Shown: positions 37,370-46,132 of the stretch, in pieces
How the letters are laid out: every line of letters begins with the position of its first letter
Position numbering within the stretch: position 1 is the stretch's first letter
Source: Bifidobacterium eulemuris
GTDB lineage: Bacteria > Actinomycetota > Actinomycetes > Actinomycetales > Bifidobacteriaceae
Direction of reading: 5' to 3'
Length of the DNA stretch: 64,000 bases
Assembly (NCBI RefSeq): GCF_014898155.1
Contig: NZ_CP062938.1
Coordinates: 1,612,001 to 1,676,000 of the forward strand
The notes under the pieces: generated by a model
Seen by the model: only the letters and a program-made list of their open reading frames with translations
The model's database searches: none
What the model was told of the DNA's origin: nothing
Position numbers and translations under genes: made by a program

Positions 37370-37397
37370 CTTTCGGTATTTACCGAAATCGGTAAAG
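37370..37397. repeat. Fourth iteron cluster, before the conjugation operon
   Basis: CTTTCGGT, a 4-bp spacer, ACCGAAAT and CGGTAAAG match the parA-linked units. It lies 22 bases before the second TTTTCCCC motif, the same order as upstream of the adhesin. Confidence 0.8.
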
Positions 37398-37418
37398 CGG
37401 TGGAGCTACAGTTTGCGC

Positions 37419-37461
37419 TTTTTCCCCGCCTCGATTTTGCAAAACGGGGCGATAGTGGTGG
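37419..37461 (+). promoter_or_regulatory. ICE motif (TTTTCCCC class) before the T4SS operon
   Basis: TTTTTCCCCGCC, TCGATTTTGC and AAAACGGGGC are followed by GATAGTGG. CCCCG and CGGGG arms flank the centre TTTTGCAAAA. It lies 25 bases before the first T4SS gene and is the best candidate for the operon promoter or activator site. Confidence 0.7.
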
Positions 37462-37485
37462 TGGTAAAAATCAGAAAGGATTGTC

Positions 37486-37695
37486 ATGAACGAGAATATC
37501 GTCACATCCGCGTTGGATCTCTTTGCCCAGTTTGCGATTATCGGCGGCGCTCTTTGGGCGGTGTGGGGCGTAATCAGTCTCGCCGGTGGTCTCAAGGACC
37601 AGAACGGTCCGCAGATCCAGTCGGGTGTCTGGCAGGTCGTCGGTGGAGGCCTTATTATTGCTGCCGCCGCGTTGTTCCAAACCATCGCACTGTAG
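37486..37695 (+). CDS. Small two-TM conjugation protein (VirB2/Maff2-like)
   Basis: The 69-aa protein has two hydrophobic segments (about 7-33 and 45-68) separated by a short polar loop with KDQNGPQIQSG. Size, topology and position directly upstream of the VirB6/TrbL-like and PrgI genes match the small membrane proteins that open Gram-positive T4SS operons. AGAAAGGA precedes ATG 37486. Confidence 0.75.
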   Translation: MNENIVTSALDLFAQFAIIGGALWAVWGVISLAGGLKDQNGPQIQSGVWQVVGGGLIIAAAALFQTIAL

Positions 37696-37707
37696 CATGG
37701 GGTTGGC

Positions 37708-38553
37708 ATGGTCGATTTTTTGGTGGGTTTGCTGAACTCGATCGGCAGTGGTGTATCTCAGTCGGTCGTTGACCAGCTTTTGCAGACGCCGGCCGAGTAC
37801 AGCATTGAGATGTACAGGCTGAGCCTGTCCATCGCGTCCACCGCCGTCAAACCGATCGCGTCGATCGTCCTAGCGATTGTGTTCACGTTGGAGCTTGCGC
37901 GGGTGTCCACGAAAGTGGATGGTGACCGCGAGCTCGGCGTGAAGATGATTGCGGCCGCGATGTTGAAGATCGCGTTGGTGTTCACCGCCGCGCAGCACAG
38001 CGATTTGCTGCTTGCCGCGATCGATCAGATCGGGCAGAGCATCATGGACGGGTTCACCGCGGCCGCTCCGACCGGCGGGGATGAATCTTCGCTTGGACTG
38101 GGCGACCAGATGCGCGACGCCATCGACGCGGCGGGCACCATCGGCCAGATAGCATGCCTGGTGTTGTTGATCATTCCCTATCTTGCGTCGAAGGCGGCGG
38201 TGATCGTGTTCACGGTCGTAGTCCTGCTGCGTTTCGTGCAGATTTACATGCTCACTGCGTTCAACCCGCTGCCACTTGCGTTCGTGGCATGCGATGAGAC
38301 CCGACAGTGGGGTGTCAACTATTTCAAGCAGTACGCGTCGTTGGTGTTCCAATGTGCGACCTTGTATCTCGCGGTGATCCTGTATCGGGCGTTCGTGGGC
38401 AAGGTGATGTCGGTCGAATCATTCCAGGATGGCGACAGTCTGGCCGGTTGGATTATGGATAACTTCGTCAATCTATTGCTGTCGTCGGTGCTTTTGATCG
38501 GCATAGTGATGGTCAGCAATGGCGTTGCCAAGAAGCTGTTCGGCGGCGAATAG
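37708..38553 (+). CDS. VirB6/TrbL-like multi-spanning T4SS protein
   Basis: The 281-aa protein has about six membrane segments. A short amphipathic N-terminal part is followed by SIASTAVKPIASIVLAIVFTLELAR and further hydrophobic blocks. It occupies the place of the channel protein between the small two-TM protein and PrgI, as in Tn916-like and CTn elements. Family assignment rests on topology and order rather than a strict motif. Confidence 0.8.
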   Translation: MVDFLVGLLNSIGSGVSQSVVDQLLQTPAEYSIEMYRLSLSIASTAVKPIASIVLAIVFTLELARVSTKVDGDRELGVKMIAAAMLKIALVFTAAQHSDLLLAAIDQIGQSIMDGFTAAAPTGGDESSLGLGDQMRDAIDAAGTIGQIACLVLLIIPYLASKAAVIVFTVVVLLRFVQIYMLTAFNPLPLAFVACDETRQWGVNYFKQYASLVFQCATLYLAVILYRAFVGKVMSVESFQDGDSLAGWIMDNFVNLLLSSVLLIGIVMVSNGVAKKLFGGE

Positions 38554-38567
38554 AAAGAGGTGTTGAT

Positions 38568-38924
38568 ATGGCTTTGCAGATGCCTGTCTACCGTGAGATC
38601 AGCGCGATTGAATCGAAAGTGTTCATGGGTCATAGCTGGCGGCAATTGTGCGCCATCGTCCTGCTGACGGTGGTGTGTGGTGGCCTGTATTTCATGCTGT
38701 GGGTGGTCGTCGGTCTGCCGGACAACCTGTGCATGTACATCGTGTTCGTGCCGGGGGTTCCGATAGCGGCGTGGGGTTGGTGGCGTCCCAAGGGATTGCT
38801 GCCGGAAAAGTATCTGGGGTATGTCGTCAGGCATTACCTGGGAAACAACCTGTATCTGTTGGGCGGCCGGGCCCAGGACTATCGCACATCAGCCCGTCCC
38901 TCGATTAAGGAGCGCACACGATGA
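38568..38924 (+). CDS. PrgI-family T4SS membrane protein
   Basis: The 118-aa protein begins MALQMPVYREISAIESKVF. Two membrane segments and PKGLLPEKYLGYVVRHYLG follow, the hallmarks of PrgI proteins, the VirB3 counterpart. It binds the VirB4 ATPase encoded next with an ATGA overlap. AAAGAGG precedes the start. Confidence 0.9.
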   Translation: MALQMPVYREISAIESKVFMGHSWRQLCAIVLLTVVCGGLYFMLWVVVGLPDNLCMYIVFVPGVPIAAWGWWRPKGLLPEKYLGYVVRHYLGNNLYLLGGRAQDYRTSARPSIKERTR

Positions 38925-41266
38925 TCAATCATGGAGGCAAGGGCCGCGCCAAAACGTCCGCGCGCGTGCCGAATAGCGTCAAGGAGCTGATCGGATTCGA
39001 CTCGATGCTACGCAACGGCATCGCCTATCTTGGCAATGACCGGTGGAGCGTATCGATCGTGTTCGCAGACATCAACTACCAGCTCAGCCCCGAAGCGCAT
39101 CAGATGGAGATCATCGACCGGTGGGCGAAACTCCTGAACATGTTCGACGCCGGACAATGCGTGCAGATCAGCGCGATCACGCGCACGCGCGGCATCGACG
39201 CGATCCTGCGCGACATCCGCATGGATGCCCACGGCGACGGACTGGACCAATACCGCGACGACTACAATCGCATCGTCACGCGCCGCTTGGAGATGGCCAG
39301 CCGCGACACGGACACGGTCAAACTGCTCACCCTCACGATCGAGGAGCACGACAGAGAGACCGCCGTCGGCACGCTCAACGCGTTATGCAACAGTGTGATC
39401 GCGCAGATGCGCGGCATCGACGAATGCCGCGCCACACGGCTCGACCGTGAGCAGCGGCTGCGCCTCATGGCGGAGATCCTTCGGCCGGGCGACCATTTCA
39501 GGTTTAGTGAATCCCGGCATGACGCCAAAAAACATGAGGACATAAAGGACGTGGTCTGCCCTTGGGCGATCGATGCCAGGCGTTCCGCTGATCTTGAGAT
39601 CTCGTATTCGGACACCGGCTATTTCCATCGCACATTGTGGATCTCGGACTATCCGCCGGAGCTCTCCGACCAGCTCGTCAACGAGCTGGCATCCATCCGC
39701 GCCCGCATCAATGTGGCTATCCACTTGCGCCCCTATGACCGTGGCGAGAGCCTGACCCAGGTGCGCCGCAAAAACGCCGAGATCAAAATGCAGATCATCG
39801 AGCAGCGGCGCAAGAACCGCAAGCAAGGGCTCGACCCCGACGATCTGCCCGATGACTTGGCCGACCAGCGCGACCAGATAGCGGAGATGCGCGAGGAGCT
39901 GTCGAAAACCAACCAGCGTTTGGTCAACGCGCTCATCGTGATCGGTGTGAGCGCCGACAGCCTCGAAGCGCTCGACCTGGCCTGCAAGAGCGTCAAGGCG
40001 AGGGTCAACAGCCAGTCGTGCAAGGCTGAATCGCTGCGATACATGCAGATGGAGGGCTTGGTGGCGGAGTTGCCGTTAGGCAATAATCCACTGCCTATGC
40101 GCCGCACGCTGACCACCAATTCGGCCGCGATCTTGATCCCCTTCACCACACAGGAAGTCTATGAGGCGGGAGGTGTGTTCTACGGGTCCAATGCCAGAAG
40201 TGGTAATCCGATCGTCGCGGACCGGCGCGCCCATCTGAACTCCAACGGCTTCATCCTGGGCACATCGGGCGGCGGAAAAAGCTTCACCGTCAAGCAGGAG
40301 ATTGGCTCGATCTATCTCAACCGTGATGATGAGGTCATTATCATCGACCCCGAAAAGGAGTATGTGCCTCTGGCCGACGCGTTCGGTGGTGAGGTCATCC
40401 CCATCAGCGCCGGCGCGGACCGGTGCATCAATCCGCTGGACATCGTGCTGGACGACGCCGGTGACGTCGATCCGGTCAAGGACAAGACCAATTCGGTCGT
40501 CGCTCTGATCGGCAGCCTCATCGGTGGACAGTCCGGCCTGTCGGCGGTGGAGAAGAGCCTGGTGGACCGCTGCGTGATGGGATTGTACGTCGCCTACCGC
40601 GAGCGTGGCGGCGGCGACCAGCCCACATTGTCCGACCTGCGTGACGCGCTGGAAGCCACGGGTGAGGAGGCGGGACATCTGCTGGCCTTGGCGCTTGACG
40701 CGTACACCAGCGGCTCCCTGTCCGGCTTCAATGGCCAGACCGATATCGACCTGCGTTCCAGGTTCACGGTGTTCGACGTGTCCGGTCTATCGGGGGAGCT
40801 GCGCACCTTCGGTATGATGACGGTCATCGACCAGACCTGGAACCGCGTCGTCCGCAACCGTGCCCAGGGACGGCGCACCTGGTTGTTTGTTGACGAATTC
40901 CACCGCTTCTTCGGCAACGACTACTCGGCCGGCCGATTCAAGGACCTCTATAAAAGAGCGCGCAAGTATGGGCTCGGCATCACCGGCATTACCCAGAACA
41001 TCGAGGAGCTGCTGATCGATGACGGGGCCAGACTCATGCTGTCCAACTCCGACTTCCTTATGCTGCTGAGTCAGAACGACACCGACGCGGACGCCCTGTG
41101 CGACTTGCTGAAGCTGTCGGATGAGCAGCGTCAGTATTTCACGACGGTGCTGCCGGGGCAGGGGCTGATGAAGATCGGCAACGCGTACGTGCCGTTCGAC
41201 GGGCGCATCAACGAGGACAGCTTGCTCTACGCGCTCTACGACACCAAGTTTGAAGACGGGGAGTGA
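38921..41266 (+). CDS. VirB4-family conjugation ATPase
   Basis: The 781-aa protein has the VirB4/TraE N-terminal region, Walker A GTSGGGKSF (about 447) and Walker B WLFVDEFHRF (about 654) with the following RARKYGLGITGITQN sensor region. It powers assembly and DNA transfer of the type IV secretion channel at the inner membrane. ATGA overlap with PrgI and GTGA overlap with the hydrolase gene show tight coupling. Confidence 0.95.
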   Translation: MINHGGKGRAKTSARVPNSVKELIGFDSMLRNGIAYLGNDRWSVSIVFADINYQLSPEAHQMEIIDRWAKLLNMFDAGQCVQISAITRTRGIDAILRDIRMDAHGDGLDQYRDDYNRIVTRRLEMASRDTDTVKLLTLTIEEHDRETAVGTLNALCNSVIAQMRGIDECRATRLDREQRLRLMAEILRPGDHFRFSESRHDAKKHEDIKDVVCPWAIDARRSADLEISYSDTGYFHRTLWISDYPPELSDQLVNELASIRARINVAIHLRPYDRGESLTQVRRKNAEIKMQIIEQRRKNRKQGLDPDDLPDDLADQRDQIAEMREELSKTNQRLVNALIVIGVSADSLEALDLACKSVKARVNSQSCKAESLRYMQMEGLVAELPLGNNPLPMRRTLTTNSAAILIPFTTQEVYEAGGVFYGSNARSGNPIVADRRAHLNSNGFILGTSGGGKSFTVKQEIGSIYLNRDDEVIIIDPEKEYVPLADAFGGEVIPISAGADRCINPLDIVLDDAGDVDPVKDKTNSVVALIGSLIGGQSGLSAVEKSLVDRCVMGLYVAYRERGGGDQPTLSDLRDALEATGEEAGHLLALALDAYTSGSLSGFNGQTDIDLRSRFTVFDVSGLSGELRTFGMMTVIDQTWNRVVRNRAQGRRTWLFVDEFHRFFGNDYSAGRFKDLYKRARKYGLGITGITQNIEELLIDDGARLMLSNSDFLMLLSQNDTDADALCDLLKLSDEQRQYFTTVLPGQGLMKIGNAYVPFDGRINEDSLLYALYDTKFEDGE

Positions 41267-42975
41267 CGGTGAGGGGCAACGCGGGTGCGCCGGCATCGAA
41301 AGCCGTCCACGCCGTCCGTGCGGGCGCGCGTGCCGGCGCGCGGGTGAGCGCCAAGCTATCGCATGGCGCGACGGGCGTCACATCCTCCGTATGGGCCGGC
41401 GCGGCCGACCGGACCGACACGGCGGACATTATCGGCCACGATACCGCCTCCGTGACGGCCGGTGCGGGGTCGAAAACCGCCAATACGCTACGCCACGGCG
41501 TCGGAGCAGCGGCCGCGCACGCACGGCGACGATTGAACTCCGGCCGGCCGACGAAGATCATCGAGGCCAATGCCAGCGACCGTATCGCCGCACGTGCCGC
41601 CAAGGGCGGAGCAAGCGGCAAAATCGCCGCCCTGCGTTCGACGGGCAAAACCCTGGCAGGCGGCGTCGGCCGGGTCGGGCGTGCCGGATCCGCACGGCTC
41701 AAAGACCTGGACACCCGCCTCATGCAGGCGGATACCGACGACGCGTCACGCATCGCCACCGCGACGCGATCCGCCGCATATCGCGCGTCGGGCAAAGCCA
41801 CGTCAAGCGTCAAAAGCATGTGGCGGCACCGCAAAGCGCCCGTGCGAGCGGCGCGGGCGGGAGCTGACGTTGCGCGAGCAGGTGCCAGGGCCGCCGTCGC
41901 AGCGGCCAACTTCGTTAGAGGTGTCGCTGTTCGCACCGTGTCCGCGATCGCCTCAGCCGCCGCGTCGATCAGCATGCCGCTCATCCCCATAGCGGCGAGC
42001 GTGCTCGCCGTCGTGATGCTTGTCGTCAGCGTCGCCGGACTGTTCGCAGGCACCGGCCAAGCGGGCGTCAAAAACGTGCCTTCGGAATATGTCTCGGATG
42101 TCCAGCGCGCCGGCAGCATCTGCGCCGCGATTACCCCAGCGGCCATCGCCGCGCAGATCGAGGCCGAATCCGGTTGGGATCCCCAGGCGCAAAGCCCCGC
42201 TGGAGCTCAGGGCATCGCCCAGTTCATGCCATCCACATGGGCGGCGCACGGTCTGGACGGCGATGGGGACGGCACGGCCGACGTATGGAATCCACACGAC
42301 GCGATATGGAGCCAAGGCAACTACATGTGCTCCATCGTCACCCAGGTTGAGGGGCTGAAACGGACCGGCGCGGTGTCGGGCGACACGTTGTCCCTCGCTC
42401 TTGCCGCCTATAATGCGGGTCTGGGCGCGGTTGTCCAGCATGGCGGCATCCCTCCCTACACGGAGACCCGGAACTATGTGTCCAAAATCACCGGACTGAT
42501 TAGCAAATACCAAGGCGACGCCACCTTCGATGATTCATCTGGGCAGACTGGCCAGCTCTCCCCGTCGCTGACGGTCAGCGCGGCCGGCTATGTCAGCACC
42601 GCCGGCATCGATCTGAGTCCTGGATCCACCTACGCTTGGGGACAATGCACCTGGTGGGCTGCGATTCGCCGTGCCCAGATAGGCAAGGCGGTCGACCCGT
42701 ACATGGGCAACGGCGGCGACTGGGGCAGCAAAGCGATCGCTTTGGGATATTCGGTCGGCAGCTCCCCACGTCCAGGAGACGCGATCTGCTTCCACCGCGG
42801 CGTGCTCGGAGCCGACGCCACCTACGGGCACATCGGCATCGTCGAGGCCGTCTACGATGACGGGTCGATCCTGATCAGCGAGGCCAACGCGCGCGGCGTC
42901 GGCGTGGTCTCCACCCGCACCATCACCGCCTCCCAGCTCGCCGCCGCCGGCACGGGCATACAATTCATCCACTGA
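41263..42975 (+). CDS. Conjugation peptidoglycan hydrolase: transglycosylase plus CHAP domain
   Basis: The 570-aa protein starts at GTG 41263 inside the virB4 stop. An Ala/Arg-rich cytoplasmic region of about 220 residues precedes a membrane segment (about 232-260). Next come a lytic transglycosylase/lysozyme-like domain (AAQIEAESGWDPQ with the catalytic Glu, GIAQFMPSTW) and a CHAP amidase domain with Cys in GQCTWW and His in YGHIGIVE. It opens the wall for the secretion channel, like CwlT or TcpG. The long basic N-terminal part is unusual and could contact other channel parts or DNA. Confidence 0.92.
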   Translation: MTVRGNAGAPASKAVHAVRAGARAGARVSAKLSHGATGVTSSVWAGAADRTDTADIIGHDTASVTAGAGSKTANTLRHGVGAAAAHARRRLNSGRPTKIIEANASDRIAARAAKGGASGKIAALRSTGKTLAGGVGRVGRAGSARLKDLDTRLMQADTDDASRIATATRSAAYRASGKATSSVKSMWRHRKAPVRAARAGADVARAGARAAVAAANFVRGVAVRTVSAIASAAASISMPLIPIAASVLAVVMLVVSVAGLFAGTGQAGVKNVPSEYVSDVQRAGSICAAITPAAIAAQIEAESGWDPQAQSPAGAQGIAQFMPSTWAAHGLDGDGDGTADVWNPHDAIWSQGNYMCSIVTQVEGLKRTGAVSGDTLSLALAAYNAGLGAVVQHGGIPPYTETRNYVSKITGLISKYQGDATFDDSSGQTGQLSPSLTVSAAGYVSTAGIDLSPGSTYAWGQCTWWAAIRRAQIGKAVDPYMGNGGDWGSKAIALGYSVGSSPRPGDAICFHRGVLGADATYGHIGIVEAVYDDGSILISEANARGVGVVSTRTITASQLAAAGTGIQFIH

Positions 42976-42986
42976 TTGGACGGCCA

Positions 42987-43520
42987 ATGCACAAGCAATC
43001 CAAAATCCGCATCATTCTACTTGTCTGCGCATCCATCCTCGCAATCCTGCTGCTGCTCGCATCGGCTGTCCTATCCGGCAAGTCATACAATGACGTGACC
43101 AGTTCTGCAGAAATCGAATCGTCCATAGTCCACCCCGATGCGGGCGGCGACATTGATGGTGACGACGGGAGGGCCATGACCGCTGCCGAGGCGTGCATGC
43201 AGGTCGCTCCCGCAGCCCTCCAAGCATGGACCGACCAATCGGAGGATGGAGACGCGCTGCTCGCCGAGACATTCGTCCACTCGGCAATCCTCGACCTTGG
43301 CGAACCTGAGACGATGCCGGATCTTCCCCGGTCCGATTGGAGGGCCGGTCTCTTGTCCGGCGGCGAAGACACTGCGGTATGCAGCGTGTACGCCGGCGGT
43401 GACCTGCCCTGGACCGTCGGACTGACGCGCACGGATGACGGATGGCTGGCCAACGTCATCATGCAGCCGGGGGAGACGTCCGGCAACCCCTCTACGGGAG
43501 ATTCACACGATGAGCAATAA
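42987..43520 (+). CDS. Membrane-anchored T4SS protein, possibly VirB8-like
   Basis: The 177-aa protein has an N-terminal membrane segment (about 8-28), an acidic linker and a compact extracellular domain with two cysteines (EACMQV, AVCSVY). A pattern of helix then strands ends in WTVGLTRTDDGWLANVIMQPG. Its place after the cell-wall hydrolase and the fold-like pattern suggest an NTF2/VirB8-like channel component, as TcpC is in other Gram-positive systems. This is inference. It overlaps the next gene. Confidence 0.65.
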   Translation: MHKQSKIRIILLVCASILAILLLLASAVLSGKSYNDVTSSAEIESSIVHPDAGGDIDGDDGRAMTAAEACMQVAPAALQAWTDQSEDGDALLAETFVHSAILDLGEPETMPDLPRSDWRAGLLSGGEDTAVCSVYAGGDLPWTVGLTRTDDGWLANVIMQPGETSGNPSTGDSHDEQ

Positions 43521-44739
43521 GCCTTTTCTCAGTCCCCGTTTGACCTCATGGCAGCTATGGACCATGTCTAATGACCCCGACTGGCGTCCATGGATCGACG
43601 ACATTATCAACCATCCGCACTCCTACGAAGCCCTCCGCATGTGGGGGCTGACGGCGGCGGCCGAAGGATTCGACACCGCCGGCGGCGCACCACGCCCGGA
43701 AGACGCACGTCCGCAAGGCGTCCGGGCGCTTATCGACAGAATCATCGGCACTCCCACGCCGGTGCCACCGCTCCCGCAAGACCCGACCGGCGAAAACACT
43801 GCCGTGCCGGCACGCACGGAGACGGTAGGAGACGTCTTCGATGAATTCGATGAACCGGGCGACCTGACCGATTTCACGGCCACGGTCAAGACCGGCCTCT
43901 CATGGAGACCGATCATTGCCATTGGCCTCATCGCGCTCTTCGTCGCGGCGGCGGCGTTCAGTGGGTGCGTCGCGTGGCGACACTGGGATAGGAGTCGCAC
44001 CGAAGCCGGTCTAACCCGTGCCCGCGCTACATGCGCGGAAGCCAACGAAGGGACGCAAACCGCCGCCGAGGCCTATTACGATGCCCTCGCCGCCGCTAAG
44101 ACCGTCGCCAACACCGACGAAACCACGCTTAAAGACGTGTCGACGATGACCGAGCTCAATGACGCCATATCGCAGGATATGCCGGAAATCTCCGCGTGCG
44201 ACGCGGAGACCGAACAGGGTCTTGACGAGACCACTGCGAGCTTGGGCGAGGCGGCCAAGTGGTACGAGGATCATATGAAGAGTCTCCAAGCGGCGGCGGA
44301 CGCGGTCGAAGAAAGCGTGCTGGACAAGACCATCGCCGACGCCGAGGCACTGCTGGCGGCCTCGGATGGCAAGGTCTCCGACAATGCCACGCGCGAGGCG
44401 TTGGCCAAAGCGATTGAGGAACGGGATGCGGACGCGATCGCTAGCGCGGTCAAGAGCGTGAATAGCAGCGTGAAGGCGAAGGAGGAGGCCGACCGTAAGG
44501 CCCGTGAAGAGGCCGAGGCTGCCGCTGCTCAGGCTCAAGCCGAGGCCGAAGCGCAAGTCCAGTCGCAGGTGCAGCAGTACTACCAGCAGCAGTCTTACAC
44601 GCCCTCATACTCCGGCGGCTCTGGGACTGGCGGCAGCAGCGGCTCCAACGGAGGCACCTCCGGCACCGGCGGAGGAAACGATGGTTGGGAGGTGCCGGCC
44701 CCATCGGAGCCAGACCCCTTCCCCGATTACATCAACTGA
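43510..44739 (+). CDS. Membrane-anchored coiled-coil protein, paralogue 2, with LRV-like N-terminus
   Basis: The 409-aa protein starts at ATG 43510 after GGGAG, overlapping the previous gene. The cytoplasmic N-terminus holds NDPDWRPWIDDIINHPHSYEALRMWG, like the 'variant leucine-rich repeat' segments of bifidobacterial proteins. A membrane segment (about 136-158) follows. From about residue 165 it is homologous to the protein at 30736-31713: paired cysteines, SVLDKTIADAEALL, the Glu/Ala coiled coil and the YYQQQSYTPSYSGG tail. The extra N-terminal domain separates the two paralogues and may recruit a cytoplasmic partner. Confidence 0.72.
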   Translation: MSNKPFLSPRLTSWQLWTMSNDPDWRPWIDDIINHPHSYEALRMWGLTAAAEGFDTAGGAPRPEDARPQGVRALIDRIIGTPTPVPPLPQDPTGENTAVPARTETVGDVFDEFDEPGDLTDFTATVKTGLSWRPIIAIGLIALFVAAAAFSGCVAWRHWDRSRTEAGLTRARATCAEANEGTQTAAEAYYDALAAAKTVANTDETTLKDVSTMTELNDAISQDMPEISACDAETEQGLDETTASLGEAAKWYEDHMKSLQAAADAVEESVLDKTIADAEALLAASDGKVSDNATREALAKAIEERDADAIASAVKSVNSSVKAKEEADRKAREEAEAAAAQAQAEAEAQVQSQVQQYYQQQSYTPSYSGGSGTGGSSGSNGGTSGTGGGNDGWEVPAPSEPDPFPDYIN

Positions 44740-44827
44740 TGCGCGTTCCGCGCATCTCACGACGCGACGGCCGCGAAAGTGACATAATGAGGAGAATCAC
44801 ATGCGGAACTGGCGGAAAGGAGCTGCG

Positions 44828-45049
44828 ATGGACGTTTCCATCATTCGAAAGCCGACCGACTGGCCGTTTGAAATCCCTGAAATCACGGCCGAGGCTATCG
44901 ATGACCTGATCGCAGCCATGGAGCGCGGCGAGCGTTGGATTGGCCGTTATCTGGATGATTTGGATGGGGCCACGCGCGAGATGGACAACCTTGACCAGGA
45001 GACCTTGGTGCGCAACTATTACCTGCGTGAGGAGTGGGCGCGTGATTGA
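44828..45049 (+). CDS. Small partner of the HipA-like kinase
   Basis: The 73-aa acidic protein starts at ATG 44828 after GGAAAGGAG. A pattern of helices (ITAEAIDDLIAAMERGERWIGRYLDDL, then LVRNYYLREEWARD) gives no DNA-binding motif I can name. The kinase gene starts inside its last codons. Similar short genes stand before this class of HipA-like kinase in other Gram-positive bacteria, as far as I recall, so it may be an antitoxin or regulator. The sequence itself does not prove this. Confidence 0.65.
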   Translation: MDVSIIRKPTDWPFEIPEITAEAIDDLIAAMERGERWIGRYLDDLDGATREMDNLDQETLVRNYYLREEWARD

Positions 45050-46100
45050 TACGACGCTGCATGATTTCTCCGATGCCGACCTGAAGGTCAGCGTCTACGA
45101 CGGTGCCGCCGAGAAGCGCACCATGCACTGGAATGGCCACCGGTATATGTTGAAGTTCGGCTACGTGCTTGATTCGGACAAGCGAGAGTCCGAGCGGACC
45201 AGCTACGTCAACGTGCCCGTCAACGAGTTCATCGGTTCCAACGTCTTCGCCGTGGCCGACATCCCCACCCAGGAGGTGTCGCTTGGCATGTATAAGGGAC
45301 AGTCCGTCATCGCGTGCCGCGACTTCATGGAGGATATGGACCCGTCCTGGCGTCTGGTGCATTTCAAGCAGTTGGAAATCAGTATGCCGGGGGAGAGCGG
45401 CAGGTCGAAGGCACGCCCCGACTGGGATTTCGTCAGGCATGTGCTCGATGACAGTCCCGACCTCGCCGCAATCCGCGAGCGGGCGTGGGAGCGATTCAAG
45501 CGGATCGTCTGCGTGGACGCGCTGATCGGCAACTACGACCGGCACTCCAACAACTGGGGTTTCATTGCCGACGGCCAAGCGAACATCATCGACACGGCAC
45601 CCGTGTATGATTGCGGCTCGTCCCTGGCCCCACACCTGTCCCATGATGAGATGATGGCACGTCTGGCCGATCCCCGGCTCATGCGCGACGCCAACCTCGA
45701 ATCCCCGGCCATCGCGATGAACGTGCATGGCAAACGACGCAAATACTCATACTTCATGCTCTCCGACTATGCGCGGGAGTTTCGTAGTGCTTTGCCGGAA
45801 CTGTGGCCGCGCTTGGGCAAGGAGTCGACCGATCGGGTGGTGGATGCCGTGCCTGGCATCGATGATCTCCACCGCGACTTCTACCGGGCGACCCTCGACG
45901 TCAGACGTGAGTGCATCATCAAGCCCGCGTTGGATCTCGCGTTGAAGGAGAACCCCAGTCTGACGGTGTCCGACGAAATCCAACAGCCTCCCGCGAAGGG
46001 AGACCGGTCGGCCGTGCTCGACCTGCTGGCCAAGAAAACCGCTCAACAGCGTCAGCCTGATGCGGGAGAAGACGCCAGGAGACAGCGTCATACACGATAG
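45042..46100 (+). CDS. HipA-like Ser/Thr kinase (single-domain, CtkA-like)
   Basis: The 352-aa protein starts at GTG 45042 after GAGGAG, overlapping the small partner by 8 bases. Kinase features include HRYMLKF (ATP lysine about 38), EFIGSNVFAVADIPTQEVSLG, CRDFMEDM, catalytic loop NYDRHSNNWGF (about 163) and metal-binding VYDCGSSL. It lacks the N-terminal HipA domain that contacts HipB, so it belongs to the shorter CtkA-like class. Targets are unknown; relatives phosphorylate tRNA synthetases or other proteins. It lies between the T4SS genes and the T4CP gene and ends at a strong shared terminator, so it is part of the conjugation transcript. Confidence 0.8.
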   Translation: MIDTTLHDFSDADLKVSVYDGAAEKRTMHWNGHRYMLKFGYVLDSDKRESERTSYVNVPVNEFIGSNVFAVADIPTQEVSLGMYKGQSVIACRDFMEDMDPSWRLVHFKQLEISMPGESGRSKARPDWDFVRHVLDDSPDLAAIRERAWERFKRIVCVDALIGNYDRHSNNWGFIADGQANIIDTAPVYDCGSSLAPHLSHDEMMARLADPRLMRDANLESPAIAMNVHGKRRKYSYFMLSDYAREFRSALPELWPRLGKESTDRVVDAVPGIDDLHRDFYRATLDVRRECIIKPALDLALKENPSLTVSDEIQQPPAKGDRSAVLDLLAKKTAQQRQPDAGEDARRQRHTR

Positions 46101-46103
46101 AGC

Positions 46104-46128
46104 AGAGGCCCGGCATTGCCGGGCCTCT
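46104..46128. terminator. Bidirectional terminator between the kinase and T4CP genes
   Basis: AGAGGCCCGGCA and TGCCGGGCCTCT are near-perfectly complementary with a tiny loop. Genes on both strands converge here. Confidence 0.85.
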
Positions 46129-46132
46129 ATCG

